A stretch of 54,608 nt of DNA from an uncultured Eubacteriales bacterium (GTDB taxonomy: Bacteria > Bacillota > Clostridia > Oscillospirales > CAG-382): the NCBI GenBank assembly GCA_934502885.1, contig CAKSUT010000017.1, forward strand, positions 1-54,608, given 5' to 3'. A program made the position numbers and the translations under genes. Of this stretch, positions 7,578 through 17,835 are shown one piece after another (position 1 is the stretch's first letter; the number at the start of each line of letters is the position of its first letter). The notes under the pieces were generated by a model, which made no database searches, was not told where the DNA came from, and saw only the letters and a program-made list of their open reading frames with translations.

Positions 7578-7813
7578 GCCGAAAATTTCAGGAATGCGGA
7601 TTTTACAAAACGGTAAAAATAAGGCGTTTCGCCCCTCCTTCACACCGCAAACAACAGCAGTAAAAGCATGGCAGTATTTTGTGCAGAACGCCGAATTTTA
7701 ACAAATCATACTTTGGTATGATGACAAAGCGGAAATAGTGTGATACAATGATACGGTGCCATCGGTATCATATGTTATAGGAAACATTTTTTACCAAAGG
7801 AAGGATGAACGCA
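7578..7813. other. Divergent intergenic region
   Basis: Between the ECF gene promoter and the broken surface-protein gene. It holds a small palindrome CATACTTTGGTATG (7707-7720), the plus-strand promoter at 7721-7749 and the inverted repeat ATGATAC/GTATCAT (7748-7771) overlapping the expected transcript start. No gene is seen. Confidence 0.5.
7721..7749 (+). promoter_or_regulatory. Promoter upstream of the surface-protein genes
   Basis: ATGACA (5/6 match to -35), 17-base spacer, TACAAT. The inverted repeat at 7748-7771 lies just downstream and could be an operator. Confidence 0.6.
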
Positions 7814-8758
7814 ATGCAGAAAAGAATTCTCAGTATGCTTCTTTGACTCACGATGATAATCGGACTTGTGCCGATAAGCGCATCGGCAGAGGACGAACAC
7901 ATTGATGCGGAAACAGTCGAAACCGTCGAAGAAGTGCCGTCCGAGGACAAAGCAACTGAAGAAGCAAACCCCGAGGACACAAAGACTCCGGAAGAGTCCG
8001 AGACAATCGAGACTCCCGAAAGCTCCGACAAAGAAGCCGGAGAAACGAAAGAGTCCGAGGTCTCCGAAGCAAGCGGCGAAAACGGCAAATCCGAAGACTC
8101 TGCCGACATACAGAACGCCGACGAGGACCCCGAGGTTTCTCTTGCGGCAGCGGCCGCAACGGCAGAAATTAACGGCGCAGTAAAATCTTACTACGACATT
8201 GTCGAGGCTTTTGATGCGGCGCAGAGTTCGACTATGCCCTCCACAATAATACTCGAAGACTTTGCTGATTTAGGCACAGGCAACATCGTCATCTCCAAGG
8301 ACTGCGAAATTTACCTTGACCTCAACGGATATATACTCTCCGGCTCCTACGGAGAAGAGGAGGACGGCATGATTGTTCTCGGCGGCGACGGCAATCCGAA
8401 TATTACGCTCACGATAACGAGTTCATACGGAGGCAGTGACGGCAAAATCACAAACAAAAGCGGAAACGGCAATACCTCGGTTATTCGTGTTGCTTCAACC
8501 AATGCAAAGCTCAACATCTATGACGGTACACTTGAACGCATCGGATACAACGCCGAAGCTTATTCTGCGGCTGTTATTGACGTTGCTTTCGGAAGCGCTG
8601 AGATTTCCGGCGGAACAAGAGACGATGACGGAAATGTTACCGCCGAGGGCGACTTTACGATAACCGACAGCTCGGAGATTAAAAACGGTATATTATCAAG
8701 TGTAACGCTTAACGGCGGGGCGCTTACCGTAACCGGCGGCAAATACAATTCATTGTGA
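7814..8758 (+). pseudogene. Surface protein with nonsense codon in its signal peptide
   Basis: A proper ATG at 7814 follows AAGGAAGGA. The reading runs MQKRILSMLL, then TGA at 7844-7846, then in the same frame LTMIIGLVPISASA-EDE. Together these form a textbook signal peptide with a cleavage site at ASA-ED, broken by one stop codon. The rest (to 8758) is an acidic linker rich in E/S/T/P, then a beta-helix-like module (YYDIVEAFDAAQ..., IYLDLNGYILSGS, LTVTGGKYNSL) like that of the large protein that follows. The protein stops where such proteins normally continue for hundreds of residues, so it is probably truncated at the 3' end as well. TGA serves as a normal stop elsewhere here. The long clean frame after the TGA suggests the lesion is recent. 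Confidence 0.75.
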
Positions 8759-8792
8759 TATAAATAAATTTTTCAAGAAGGAGAAATACAAT

Positions 8793-11700
8793 ATGAACAA
8801 AAGAGTTTTGAGCTTGTTTATGGTGCTCGTACTTTGTCTTACGCTTCTGCCCACAGCGGCTTTTGCCGAGGGAGAGGACGTGAGAATATCGGGCGGTGTC
8901 ATCGGCGGCGGTGAGACCGGTGGCGAGGGCGGTGGAGTCCTTGTACCGCCCGGCGGTTCGACCGGCGAAGGCGGCGGCACGTATATTCTCGGAGAAGACA
9001 CGCGGACGGAGATCTGGTGCGTAAGCAAGCCCGATTCCATTGGCCGCAGCTATGACGGCACGACGAACGGCGACACAATTTCGCTCGGCACGCTGGGTTT
9101 CACAGACGGCGAAAATTCGTATACGCTCACGGAAGGAACAGACTTTACCGCCAAGAGGACGTTTGATTCTGCGGACGCAGGTGATCGTACCGTCACTGTG
9201 GAAATTGCGCTGATCGGCGAAGCCGCGAATAAGTACAAGCTCAAGGCAGGTGAAGAAACGTTTACGATCGGCGGTACCATCAACAAGGCCTATCCTAACT
9301 TGACCGTATCTCTTTCCAAGACGACCTGCACGGTGGGCGAAACGCTCCTGCCGCTGTTGTCCATAAGCGGTGTGCAGGAAGATGCTGCGGTGACGTACTA
9401 CTATGCTCCGTTGAATTCCGGATATTTGGAATTTGAAGGCACTGAGATCGTTCCTGAGATCAACGAGAACACTGCAATCAGCGAACCCGGCACATATTAT
9501 GTCTACGCCAAGACCGGCCCGACCCGGAACTATGAAGAGGAACGGTCAACAACCGTGGAACTTACGGTCACCGAACCTGCGGCTGCTTCGGTGATAAAAG
9601 CCAATGGCACGGATGAAGTCACATACAAATCCCTCCCGGCAGCACTGGACGCGGCACAGGACGGCGACACCGTCAAGCTGCTGGCGAACCATACGACAAA
9701 TTGGAGCGATGTCGAAGCGGGTGAGTATTCCACTTTGGCGGTCATCAAGAAAACCTTGACGCTCGACCTGAACGGCAGGACGGCGGATTATCTCGAAGTG
9801 GGCGAGGTGGTTCCTGACGAGGAGGGCGGAATCCTTGAATCCACCGACGGCAACCTGACCATCGCAGATACCAGCCAGGGGGGCACCCCCGGCACAATCA
9901 ACGATCTCAATTTTGTAAAAGGTACACTGGAGATTCAGAGCGGCCAGCTTGGATATTATGAAGACGGCATTAAAGGGGGACTTACCTGTAACGGGAACAG
10001 CGGCAGCGTGACCATCAGCGGCGGCACGGTGCTTGGCCTCACGGTGGGCGAGGGCGCTTCCGTCACCGTCTCCGGCGGCTCAGAACACGGGGGGCACTGG
10101 TACAACTACAGTACGCTGACGATCACGGGCGGTGCGTTCACCAATGTAACCTTCCATAACATCAGCGGAAAAACCGCTATCAGCGGCGGCACGTTCGGTT
10201 CGCTTCAGAACTTCGACAACGCCTCCTACCTGATTGCGCCTATGTACCTGCTGGCGCCGGGTCATGCCTTCTACAAGGACAATACAGTGCAGGACGGCAA
10301 TGCAACGGAGCTGGCCGACGTAACCGTCAAGGAGCACACCCACACCATGGTAGACAACAAGTGTGCCTGCGGCTATACCTGCGACCATTCAAACGGTTTT
10401 ACTGATGAGGGCAAGTGCAAGGACTGTGGGATGCTGCTCGCGGCTGTCATCGGCGAAACCTATTATACCGATGTGAAGTCTGCGCTGGATGCGGCAACTG
10501 ACGGTCAAACCGTCAAGCTGCTGTCAAACGGGATGCTGCCTGACGGCATATATGTCAGCAAGACTCTCACGCTGGATCTGAACGGACGTAGTCTGAGTGG
10601 GTACAGCTTGAATGTCGGCGGCCTTACGGCTACGAGCCAGGTTCGCACCGGTAAACTGACGGTCATTGACAGCAGCGGCGGCAACGGCGCGGTGGGAGTG
10701 AGCGTGCGGGACGGCGGTACGCTGGTATTCAATCCGGAGAATGACCATACCACTTTGCTCCAGCTGGAGGTTTGGGGCGGCAGAGTCGAGCTGTACGGCG
10801 GAAAGATTTCGAGAAACGGTCTGCGGCTGAATAATAACATCACATTGGGCAATCTGCTTCCCGGAAAAGTGGGGCTTACTTACTACCGTGGCGACACGCA
10901 GCTCACGCTGGAGGAAGCCGCTTCCCAGACCTGCGATCTGGTGGTAAAGTCGTGCAGCCACGGCGGCAAGAATGGCTTTGACGAAAGCGCCACTACCTGT
11001 CCATACTGCAACGCGCCTGCGGTGGCTGAAACAGCCTTGAACAATGGCGAGGGCGGCGGTCTGTGGCGGAGATTTGCCAATTTACAAACGGCCATTGATG
11101 CAGACAGAGACGGTGGCTCAGAACTCCGGCTACTGACCGACGTGACCGGAAATTACACCATCGACGGCACGCAGGACACGGGACTTGACCTGAACGGCCA
11201 TTCCATCAAGGGCACGGTGACGGTCAAGGGCATCAAGGGTGACTATATCACCACCACCTTGAGCAATACGCAAAACACGACCACAGCCAGCATTGATAAA
11301 GTCGTTGCTTTCGATGGTGCGGAACTCGCCGGGTCGGGTTATCCTGCCGTGATCGGCACATTGACGTTGGCAGAGGGCGCGACGTGGAAAACGATTCTGA
11401 ATGACACAGCACTTGGATACAAGGTGCTCAACACGGACGGCACCCACAAGTGGTATGCCCGGGATGATGTCAAAGGCTCGCAGTTGAACAATGTTATCAT
11501 CAATAGACTGCCCATCACATCCAAGACCCTGTATCTGAAGGTCGATGGCAAGAACCTGACCGGCAGCTCGCCGAAGGCGGAGCGCGGCACGACCGTCCAG
11601 CTCTGCGCCAGCTGCAATGCGAAGGACGTGACGGTGACATTCTCCATCCTGAAGACGGGCGAAACGACTCCCATCACCTTGACGGAGCCGAGCTATGCCG

Positions 11701-14700
11701 GTGGGAAGTATACAAAAGATTACTCCTTCGATACGATCGGAAAATACAGCATTTATTTCACGGCTACCAAGGACGGCTATACGGTGACGAGCACCACCAA
11801 AAAGCTGACCGTCACCAAGCTGGACCTCAGCAATGCCGAGATTACATTTCCCGATGGCAATGAAGCTGCCTTTAATTATGTGATCGCGACCGGTGTGCCG
11901 ACGTTTATCGTGATGTACAACGGCAAAGAGCTGGAAAAGGACAAGGATTTCACCATTGCCGGCGGCGATAGTTTCTCCGGTGTAGGCCCCTGTACGCTGA
12001 CCATCAAGGCAACAGACAGCGGCGATTATACCGGAAGCAAGTCTGCCCAATGGAATGTCCGACCGCTCAAAGCAGCAGTCTCGGTCGGAGACATCATTAA
12101 GACATACGACGGAACGACGGACCTGCCTGCAAATGCGAAAATCACATTTAAGAGTGCGGACAGCTATTATACCGGTGCTGTGCTTCCGTTGAAGAGCACA
12201 GATTATGAGGTGCTCAACGCCCGCTATGATTACGCCGATGCCGGCGAAGAGGAAAAGACCATCTCCTTCACCGTCAAGCTGAAGAATGAGGGCTATGTCT
12301 TTGAAGACGGCACGACCCAAAAGGACTTTACGCTGAACGGCGCGGAGCTGGAGGATAATACCTTCAAGATCAACAAAGCTGCTCTGCCGACGGGCTATGA
12401 ACCCGATAACGGCGGACTGATTGTCAGAAACGGCGTTGCACACACATACACATATGATGTTTCGCAGCTTTTGAAAGAGCTGCCGAACGGATTGAATTAC
12501 GGAACAACGAGTTATGAACTGGAGAGCATAGGCAGTGTAGACAACGGATACATTGACGACGGCACTGCAAGCATTGATGAGAACGGCATACTCACGCTTC
12601 CCATAAAGGAAGTCAAAGTCACCAAGGAGGGAAGCATAGGCACCGTAAAGGTAAGAGTGCTCACGCAGAACTACGATGATTTCTACGTCACCGTAAACGT
12701 AACAGCCGCAAACCGCATAAAACCGACAGGCGAACCCACGCTCAGCAGAGACACAATCACCTACGGCGAGCCGAGAAGCAGTATCAAGCTGTCAGGCACT
12801 ATGCATGACGATACAAATAATGTTGATGTTGAAGGTACGTTTGCATGGAACGGTGCTGATTTCGTTCCGGGTGTGGGCAGTGTGATGAGTGGGTGGACAT
12901 TTACGCCTGCGGATTCCGGTACATATGCGCCGGTCGAAGGAGCTTCTACATTTAACGTAGAAAAGGCGGCGATGCCCGAGGACGCTGTAACGGCAGTTCC
13001 GGCGGCGATATCCGATCTTGTATATCAGATCGACATCTCAACGCCTCAGACGCTTCACACCAAGGGCAAAATCAAGCCCAATCTCGGTACTATGAAGTAC
13101 ACACTGGGCGACCCCGAAAGTGCCGACACAGATTGGTCCGAAGAGCCTGTTGCAAGCCGCGATGCCGGAGAGTATACGGTATACTACAAGATATTCGGCG
13201 ACGAAAACCACCTTGACTCGGCTTACGGCGAGATAAAGTGCAGCATTGCAAAGTATAAGCTTACGTACAGCGTTGTGTGCCTGCCCAAGGTTTACGACGG
13301 CACGACGAACGGCGATCCCAAGAAAATCGATAACGTAAAGTTCTACAGCGATGCTGACAGCTCAAAGGAAATGACCGGTTTCGTGAACGGCACCGACTAC
13401 ACGGTGGACAAAATCGAATACAAGAGTGCAAACGTCGGCGGAAACCTCGGTACTTTGCCTGTTGACGCAACGGTGACACTCAGCCTCATCGGCGATACCG
13501 CAGTCAATTACGCATTTGCCGATAACGGCACAGCATCCGGTCTCATTACCCCGGCACCATTTACCGGTATCGACTTCAACAGCTACACCTACGAGATTTG
13601 CTACGGCGAAACCACCCCCAGATCCGTTACTCTCACCTATTTCGGCGCGGACAAACTGAACTGCGAAATCGTTTCGACGATGGATGTCGGCAACAATGAT
13701 ATACTCTCGAAGATTGATCTTGTCGACAACTCCTATTTCAACTTTGCTGTCAAAGATGGACTCAAAGGAGACGCCGTCAGCAAGAGCGTCACGGTGAAGT
13801 TTAACATTTACTCCAAGGATCACAACTACCGCTCGGAGGAGCTTACATTCACGGTTAAGCTTATCGACAAGGCTACCCCCGATCTTAACGTCAAGGAGAT
13901 TAGGACCGTCTACAACAACAAGCCTGTTCCGGCAAGCCTCATTGACGGTACTGCGACGATTGACGGACACGAGATCTCCGGTACATGGAGCTGGGAGAAC
14001 GGCGAATCGCCGACAAATGTGTCGGATAGCAGAGAATACACCGTCCTGTTCGAGCCGACAGATTCGCACCTCTACTACGGCGCAACCGCACAGGTAAATG
14101 TAACTGTCACCCCGAGAGACATCGGCGACAAAGACATTACCTTCACATACGGCGAGTCCTTTGTGTACACCGGAAAGGTGATAATTCCGTATATTGACGG
14201 TGAATACAAATACGATGAAAACAAGGCGCTCGGGCTTGTCGAGAACAATGACTACACGCTGACATACCCTGAGGATGCGACGAACGTCGGCAAGAAGACG
14301 ATAACCGTAACCGGTCACGGCAACTTCGGCGGCACGACAGAGCTTGAATACGAGATTACCCCCTGTACTCAGACTCCGCTTATTGACCTTGAGCTTCCGG
14401 AGAACGGCTACGTCTATGACGGAACCGATAAGACGCCGTCCGCAACGGTAAAGGTTAACGGCACAGCGCTTACCAAGGGCAAGGACTATGAGCTTGCTTA
14501 CTCGAACAACAGAAACGCCAATGACGGCGCAAAGGTTACCGTAACCGCCAAAGGAAACTACGGTTTTGAGCCGATTGTCAGATACTTCAGCATAGCAAAG
14601 GCCGATTCCGTGATCGATACCGAGCCTGCGTCAAACAGCTTTACCTATGACGCTCTCTCGCACGGACTCTTGATTGAGGGCAAGGCGACCGGCGGCAGCT

Positions 14701-16730
14701 TCAAGTATAAGCTCGGAGACGGCGGCTGGGTAAGAGATATTCCCAAAGTCAAGGATGCCGGAGAGTACACCGTTTGGTATAAAGTCGCAGGCGACAGCAA
14801 CCACAATGACACAGGCGAAAAGAGCGTCAAGGTGACAATCGAACGCAAGGACATTGCCGATGCGGATATCGTTCTCGGTCCGTCTCTCACCTACAACACA
14901 AAGGAACAGGTGCAGACGGTATTCCATGCCAAGTTCGAGAGATTCAACGCTACCTACGACGTCGAAAACAACCGTGCGACAAACGCCGGCACATACAAGC
15001 TGAAGGTCATCGGCACAGGCAACTTCAAGGGCGAGCGTGAGGTTGAGTTTACGATAGCCAAGAAAGAAGTCAAGGCGGCAAGCGTAACGGTCGGCGGCGA
15101 ATACGTCTACAACGGAAAGGACATCGAACCTGCCGACATTACCGTAAAGGACGGCGAGGATATAATCCCCGACACCGAATACACGGTAAGCTTTGGGGAC
15201 AACAGAAACGCCGGAACGGCAAAGGTTGCGATAACCAACGCCGAGGGCGGCAACTACATCGTAAACGGCACGGGCGAGTTTGAGATTAAAAAGGCGAATA
15301 TCACGATAAAGCCCAAGGACATCTTCAAGATTTACGGTGCAGCACCCGAATTTAAGCTTGAAAGCGACAGCGACCTCATCACTGAGGAAGAGCTTGCGGC
15401 GTTCGCTTCCTCCGCAAAGTTTACGAGCGAGGGTACGGCAAAGACCGCAAAGGTCATCGACGGCGGCTATGAAATCACGGCAGAGCTTGCCGAGAACAAA
15501 ACCGACAACCTCATTCTTACGCTTTCCGGCACGGGAATACTCACCGTTGTACCCAAAAAGCTCACAATCACGGTAAACGACGTGAGCCGCATCTACGGCG
15601 AACCCAACCCTGAGCTTTCGGTTTCCTACGACGGTTTCATAGACGGTGAGGACGAGAGCGTTCTCGAAGGCACGCTTGTACTCAGGTACAACGACGACAT
15701 AAACGAAACGACGGCGGTAGGACCTCATGAAAATGCAACGACTGCCTCCGGACTCACCTCCGAAAACTACGCCATAGAGTTCATCCCGGGCAACGTCACG
15801 ATAACGAAGATTCAGGTCACGGCAGGCACCGGAACCTCGAGAAGCTCGTACATCACAATCAAGTTTGACAAGGCTGTTGTCGGTCTTACGGCGGCTAACT
15901 TCAAAGTAACCGACGAAAACGGCGAGATTCCTCTCACAAAGGTATTCGCTTCCTCCGACAACATGACCTACACCTTGAACGGAAGCTTCAGATACGGTAC
16001 GCCGTACACGGTTGAGATTGATTTCACCGGCGCGGTTGCCGACGCAGCGCAGGAGATTACCAACAAGACTCTCTCCGTCAAGTTCTCACGTCCCGGAAAC
16101 GGAACCTCGACCGTCAGCCGCTATACCGTAAAGTTTGAGACGAACGGCGCAGGCGCAATACTCTCTCAGACGGTTTCCGAGGGGGCTCTTGTAAAAGAGC
16201 CGACCGCTCCCGAGAAGAAGGGCTATGTATTCGGCGGCTGGTACACCGATGAAAAGCTTACGACGAAGTACGACTTTGCGGAGAAGGTAACAAAGAACCT
16301 CACTCTCTACGCCGCATGGAAGAAGGCGTCGAACACCGCAAACGAGATAATTCTCACCATCGGTGAAAAGACGGCTCTCGTATTCGGCGTTGAGAAGACA
16401 AACGACGCAGCTCCGATAATCAGAAACAACCGCACAATGCTCCCCGCAAGATTCGTTGCCGAAAATCTCGGTGCGGCGGTCGAGTGGGACGCAGAGAACA
16501 GAGTTGTGACGATTACGGGCAAACACCTCAAGACAGGCGAGGCGGTAACGATTGAGATTACCATAGGCTCCGACCACGCAAAGGTGAACGGCAAGCTTAT
16601 TAAGCTTGACAGCGCGGCGTTTATCGAGAACAACCGCACCTACACCCCCGTCCGCTTCATCGCGGAGAACCTCGGCGCGGAAGCCGAGTGGAACGAGGGC
16701 GAAAGAAAGGTTATAATCACAAAGCCGTGA
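8793..16730 (+). CDS. Giant modular secreted surface protein, 2645 aa
   Basis: Cell-surface/adhesin-type protein. Residues 1-25 are a signal peptide (MNKRVLSLFMVLVLCL...AFA). A Gly-rich linker follows (about 28-65), then YDG-type domains (YDGTTNG near 87, 1104 and 1499). Beta-helix-like modules have the pattern 'aldaAqDGDTVKLL...TLTLDLNGR' (about 270-700). Two Cys-rich knuckles lie near 516-540 and 713-740, and many Ig-like/MBG-type repeats follow (about 1100-2300, with IYGEPNPELS near 2260). An InlB-type repeat is at about 2443-2515 (GYVFGGWYTDEKLT...LYAAW), and two copper-amine-oxidase-like units are at 2520-2645 (NNRTMLPARFVAENLGA and NNRTYTPVRFIAENLGA). There is no LPXTG anchor, so the C-terminal pair may hold it to the wall. 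GAAGGAG precedes the ATG. Codon use changes near 12360. Confidence 0.85.
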   Translation: MNKRVLSLFMVLVLCLTLLPTAAFAEGEDVRISGGVIGGGETGGEGGGVLVPPGGSTGEGGGTYILGEDTRTEIWCVSKPDSIGRSYDGTTNGDTISLGTLGFTDGENSYTLTEGTDFTAKRTFDSADAGDRTVTVEIALIGEAANKYKLKAGEETFTIGGTINKAYPNLTVSLSKTTCTVGETLLPLLSISGVQEDAAVTYYYAPLNSGYLEFEGTEIVPEINENTAISEPGTYYVYAKTGPTRNYEEERSTTVELTVTEPAAASVIKANGTDEVTYKSLPAALDAAQDGDTVKLLANHTTNWSDVEAGEYSTLAVIKKTLTLDLNGRTADYLEVGEVVPDEEGGILESTDGNLTIADTSQGGTPGTINDLNFVKGTLEIQSGQLGYYEDGIKGGLTCNGNSGSVTISGGTVLGLTVGEGASVTVSGGSEHGGHWYNYSTLTITGGAFTNVTFHNISGKTAISGGTFGSLQNFDNASYLIAPMYLLAPGHAFYKDNTVQDGNATELADVTVKEHTHTMVDNKCACGYTCDHSNGFTDEGKCKDCGMLLAAVIGETYYTDVKSALDAATDGQTVKLLSNGMLPDGIYVSKTLTLDLNGRSLSGYSLNVGGLTATSQVRTGKLTVIDSSGGNGAVGVSVRDGGTLVFNPENDHTTLLQLEVWGGRVELYGGKISRNGLRLNNNITLGNLLPGKVGLTYYRGDTQLTLEEAASQTCDLVVKSCSHGGKNGFDESATTCPYCNAPAVAETALNNGEGGGLWRRFANLQTAIDADRDGGSELRLLTDVTGNYTIDGTQDTGLDLNGHSIKGTVTVKGIKGDYITTTLSNTQNTTTASIDKVVAFDGAELAGSGYPAVIGTLTLAEGATWKTILNDTALGYKVLNTDGTHKWYARDDVKGSQLNNVIINRLPITSKTLYLKVDGKNLTGSSPKAERGTTVQLCASCNAKDVTVTFSILKTGETTPITLTEPSYAGGKYTKDYSFDTIGKYSIYFTATKDGYTVTSTTKKLTVTKLDLSNAEITFPDGNEAAFNYVIATGVPTFIVMYNGKELEKDKDFTIAGGDSFSGVGPCTLTIKATDSGDYTGSKSAQWNVRPLKAAVSVGDIIKTYDGTTDLPANAKITFKSADSYYTGAVLPLKSTDYEVLNARYDYADAGEEEKTISFTVKLKNEGYVFEDGTTQKDFTLNGAELEDNTFKINKAALPTGYEPDNGGLIVRNGVAHTYTYDVSQLLKELPNGLNYGTTSYELESIGSVDNGYIDDGTASIDENGILTLPIKEVKVTKEGSIGTVKVRVLTQNYDDFYVTVNVTAANRIKPTGEPTLSRDTITYGEPRSSIKLSGTMHDDTNNVDVEGTFAWNGADFVPGVGSVMSGWTFTPADSGTYAPVEGASTFNVEKAAMPEDAVTAVPAAISDLVYQIDISTPQTLHTKGKIKPNLGTMKYTLGDPESADTDWSEEPVASRDAGEYTVYYKIFGDENHLDSAYGEIKCSIAKYKLTYSVVCLPKVYDGTTNGDPKKIDNVKFYSDADSSKEMTGFVNGTDYTVDKIEYKSANVGGNLGTLPVDATVTLSLIGDTAVNYAFADNGTASGLITPAPFTGIDFNSYTYEICYGETTPRSVTLTYFGADKLNCEIVSTMDVGNNDILSKIDLVDNSYFNFAVKDGLKGDAVSKSVTVKFNIYSKDHNYRSEELTFTVKLIDKATPDLNVKEIRTVYNNKPVPASLIDGTATIDGHEISGTWSWENGESPTNVSDSREYTVLFEPTDSHLYYGATAQVNVTVTPRDIGDKDITFTYGESFVYTGKVIIPYIDGEYKYDENKALGLVENNDYTLTYPEDATNVGKKTITVTGHGNFGGTTELEYEITPCTQTPLIDLELPENGYVYDGTDKTPSATVKVNGTALTKGKDYELAYSNNRNANDGAKVTVTAKGNYGFEPIVRYFSIAKADSVIDTEPASNSFTYDALSHGLLIEGKATGGSFKYKLGDGGWVRDIPKVKDAGEYTVWYKVAGDSNHNDTGEKSVKVTIERKDIADADIVLGPSLTYNTKEQVQTVFHAKFERFNATYDVENNRATNAGTYKLKVIGTGNFKGEREVEFTIAKKEVKAASVTVGGEYVYNGKDIEPADITVKDGEDIIPDTEYTVSFGDNRNAGTAKVAITNAEGGNYIVNGTGEFEIKKANITIKPKDIFKIYGAAPEFKLESDSDLITEEELAAFASSAKFTSEGTAKTAKVIDGGYEITAELAENKTDNLILTLSGTGILTVVPKKLTITVNDVSRIYGEPNPELSVSYDGFIDGEDESVLEGTLVLRYNDDINETTAVGPHENATTASGLTSENYAIEFIPGNVTITKIQVTAGTGTSRSSYITIKFDKAVVGLTAANFKVTDENGEIPLTKVFASSDNMTYTLNGSFRYGTPYTVEIDFTGAVADAAQEITNKTLSVKFSRPGNGTSTVSRYTVKFETNGAGAILSQTVSEGALVKEPTAPEKKGYVFGGWYTDEKLTTKYDFAEKVTKNLTLYAAWKKASNTANEIILTIGEKTALVFGVEKTNDAAPIIRNNRTMLPARFVAENLGAAVEWDAENRVVTITGKHLKTGEAVTIEITIGSDHAKVNGKLIKLDSAAFIENNRTYTPVRFIAENLGAEAEWNEGERKVIITKP

Positions 16731-16758
16731 AAGTAAAACGCGGCAGGTAACGAGGGAG

Positions 16759-16794
16759 AAGCACCGCACGCGAAAATGCGTGCGGTGCTTTTTT
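16759..16794 (+). terminator. Strong rho-independent terminator after the giant gene
   Basis: A 13-bp stem (AAGCACCGCACGC with its complement), 6-base loop, then TTTTTT. Confidence 0.9.
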
Positions 16795-16861
16795 GTCGGC
16801 AGTCAGAGTGTTTGTTTGGTAAAAAAGCACATTTGGGATATAATAATTATCGGAATGTGCA

Positions 16862-16890
16862 TTGACTCTCCAAGGCGGCGGTGATATAAT
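16862..16890 (+). promoter_or_regulatory. Promoter of the YitT-family gene
   Basis: TTGACT (16862-16867), 17-base spacer, TATAAT (16885-16890). A second TATAAT occurs near 16840 with a weaker -35. Confidence 0.7.
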
Positions 16891-16942
16891 ATACACAGTT
16901 CACGTATATAAATACAGCTGTTACAGCAGACGGAGGTGCGGC

Positions 16943-17782
16943 ATGAAAACAAAACTCAAGGACAGTGCGATAGTGCTTCTGGGAGTGGCGCTCTGCGGCT
17001 TTGCCGAGGGAATATTCCTGTTCAGACAGAAGCTTGTGTCGGGCGGCTTTTCGGGTATCGCCAACATTCTTTTCAACACCATGGGCCTGCCTCCGGCGAT
17101 GGTCGTTCCCATACTCAACCTCGCAGTGTCGCTTGTTGCTCTCCGCACTCTCGGCAAAAGCTTCATAGTGAAAACCGCCGTCACAAACCTCGCTTACTCT
17201 TTTGCGATACAGCTTTTTTCGTCTGCCGCACCGATAACCGACGACCGGCTCACGTGCTGTCTTCTCGGCGGAGCAATAGGAGGTATCGGCACGGCTCTCA
17301 TAATGAGCAGAGGTGCGACGAGGGGCGGCACGGACATAATAGCGAGGTTCGTACAGAATAAGCGTCCGGAGTTCCCGATAGGGACGTTTCTTCTTGTTCT
17401 CGACGGCAGTGTGATTCTTGCGTCGCTTCTCATATTCCGCGAGAGGGAGCTTGCGCTTTTCGGAATGCTTACGCTTATTGTCGAGACGGGAGTCGTGGAT
17501 ATCGTGATACGCCGCTTCAATCGCTGTTCGACTCTCATGATAGTCACCGAGCGTGAGGACGAGGTGAGGCAGTCGCTTTTAGAGGCGAGCGAGAGAGGAA
17601 TGACGCTTCTTGAGGGAAAGGGGGCGTATACGGGAGACCGCAAGGGCATAGTTATCATCTGCGTCAAAAACCGCGAGGTTGCGAGAATTTACGACACCGC
17701 ACGAAATACAGATCCCGACGCTTTCATCATAAACCTGCTCTCAAACGAGGTGAGCGGATACGGGTTCGAGATATACAGATAG
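16943..17782 (+). CDS. YitT family membrane protein (DUF161 + DUF2179)
   Basis: A 279-residue integral membrane protein of the widespread, poorly understood YitT family. The N-terminal part has about five or six membrane helices with the family patterns LVSGGFSGIANIL and GATRGGTDIIARF. The last ~90 residues are the soluble DUF2179 domain (STLMIVTEREDEVRQSLLE, RKGIVIICVKNREV). The transport substrate, if any, is unknown. The start is the ATG at 16943 with GGAGG 7 bases upstream; the frame remains open to a TTG at 16862, but that lies inside the promoter. Single-gene unit with its own promoter and terminator. Confidence 0.87.
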   Translation: MKTKLKDSAIVLLGVALCGFAEGIFLFRQKLVSGGFSGIANILFNTMGLPPAMVVPILNLAVSLVALRTLGKSFIVKTAVTNLAYSFAIQLFSSAAPITDDRLTCCLLGGAIGGIGTALIMSRGATRGGTDIIARFVQNKRPEFPIGTFLLVLDGSVILASLLIFRERELALFGMLTLIVETGVVDIVIRRFNRCSTLMIVTEREDEVRQSLLEASERGMTLLEGKGAYTGDRKGIVIICVKNREVARIYDTARNTDPDAFIINLLSNEVSGYGFEIYR

Positions 17783-17799
17783 GTAAACAGATAGGTAAA

Positions 17800-17835
17800 C
17801 CGACCGTTGAGGAAGCTCTTCGGTCGGCACTTTCT
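17800..17835. terminator. Bidirectional terminator between yitT-like and GH43 genes
   Basis: CCGACCG (17800-17806) pairs with CGGTCGG (17821-17827), followed by CACTTTCTTT on the plus strand and TTTACC on the minus strand. It is preceded by a 12-base tandem duplication (AGATAGGTAAAC twice, about 17777-17800). Confidence 0.6.

Noticed and set aside
7844..7846. TGA as a selenocysteine or reassigned codon
   Set aside because: It lies in the hydrophobic core of a signal peptide where Sec makes no sense, no SECIS-like hairpin was evident directly after it, and other genes here end in TGA.
11130..12443. Long open frame on the minus strand inside the giant surface gene (also 13362-14318, 14631-15728, 16086-16769)
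   Set aside because: Antisense to a clearly coding frame with signal peptide and recognisable domains. The translations look like low-complexity mirror products (rich in V, R, C) with no family motifs.
8793..16730. Repeated blocks in the surface genes as a CRISPR array
   Set aside because: The repeats are protein-domain repeats with variable length and codon-level divergence, not short identical repeats with equal spacers.
16862..16942. Upstream extension of the YitT-family protein to a TTG at 16862
   Set aside because: The TTG is the -35 box of a good promoter, and a strong ribosome site precedes the ATG at 16943.
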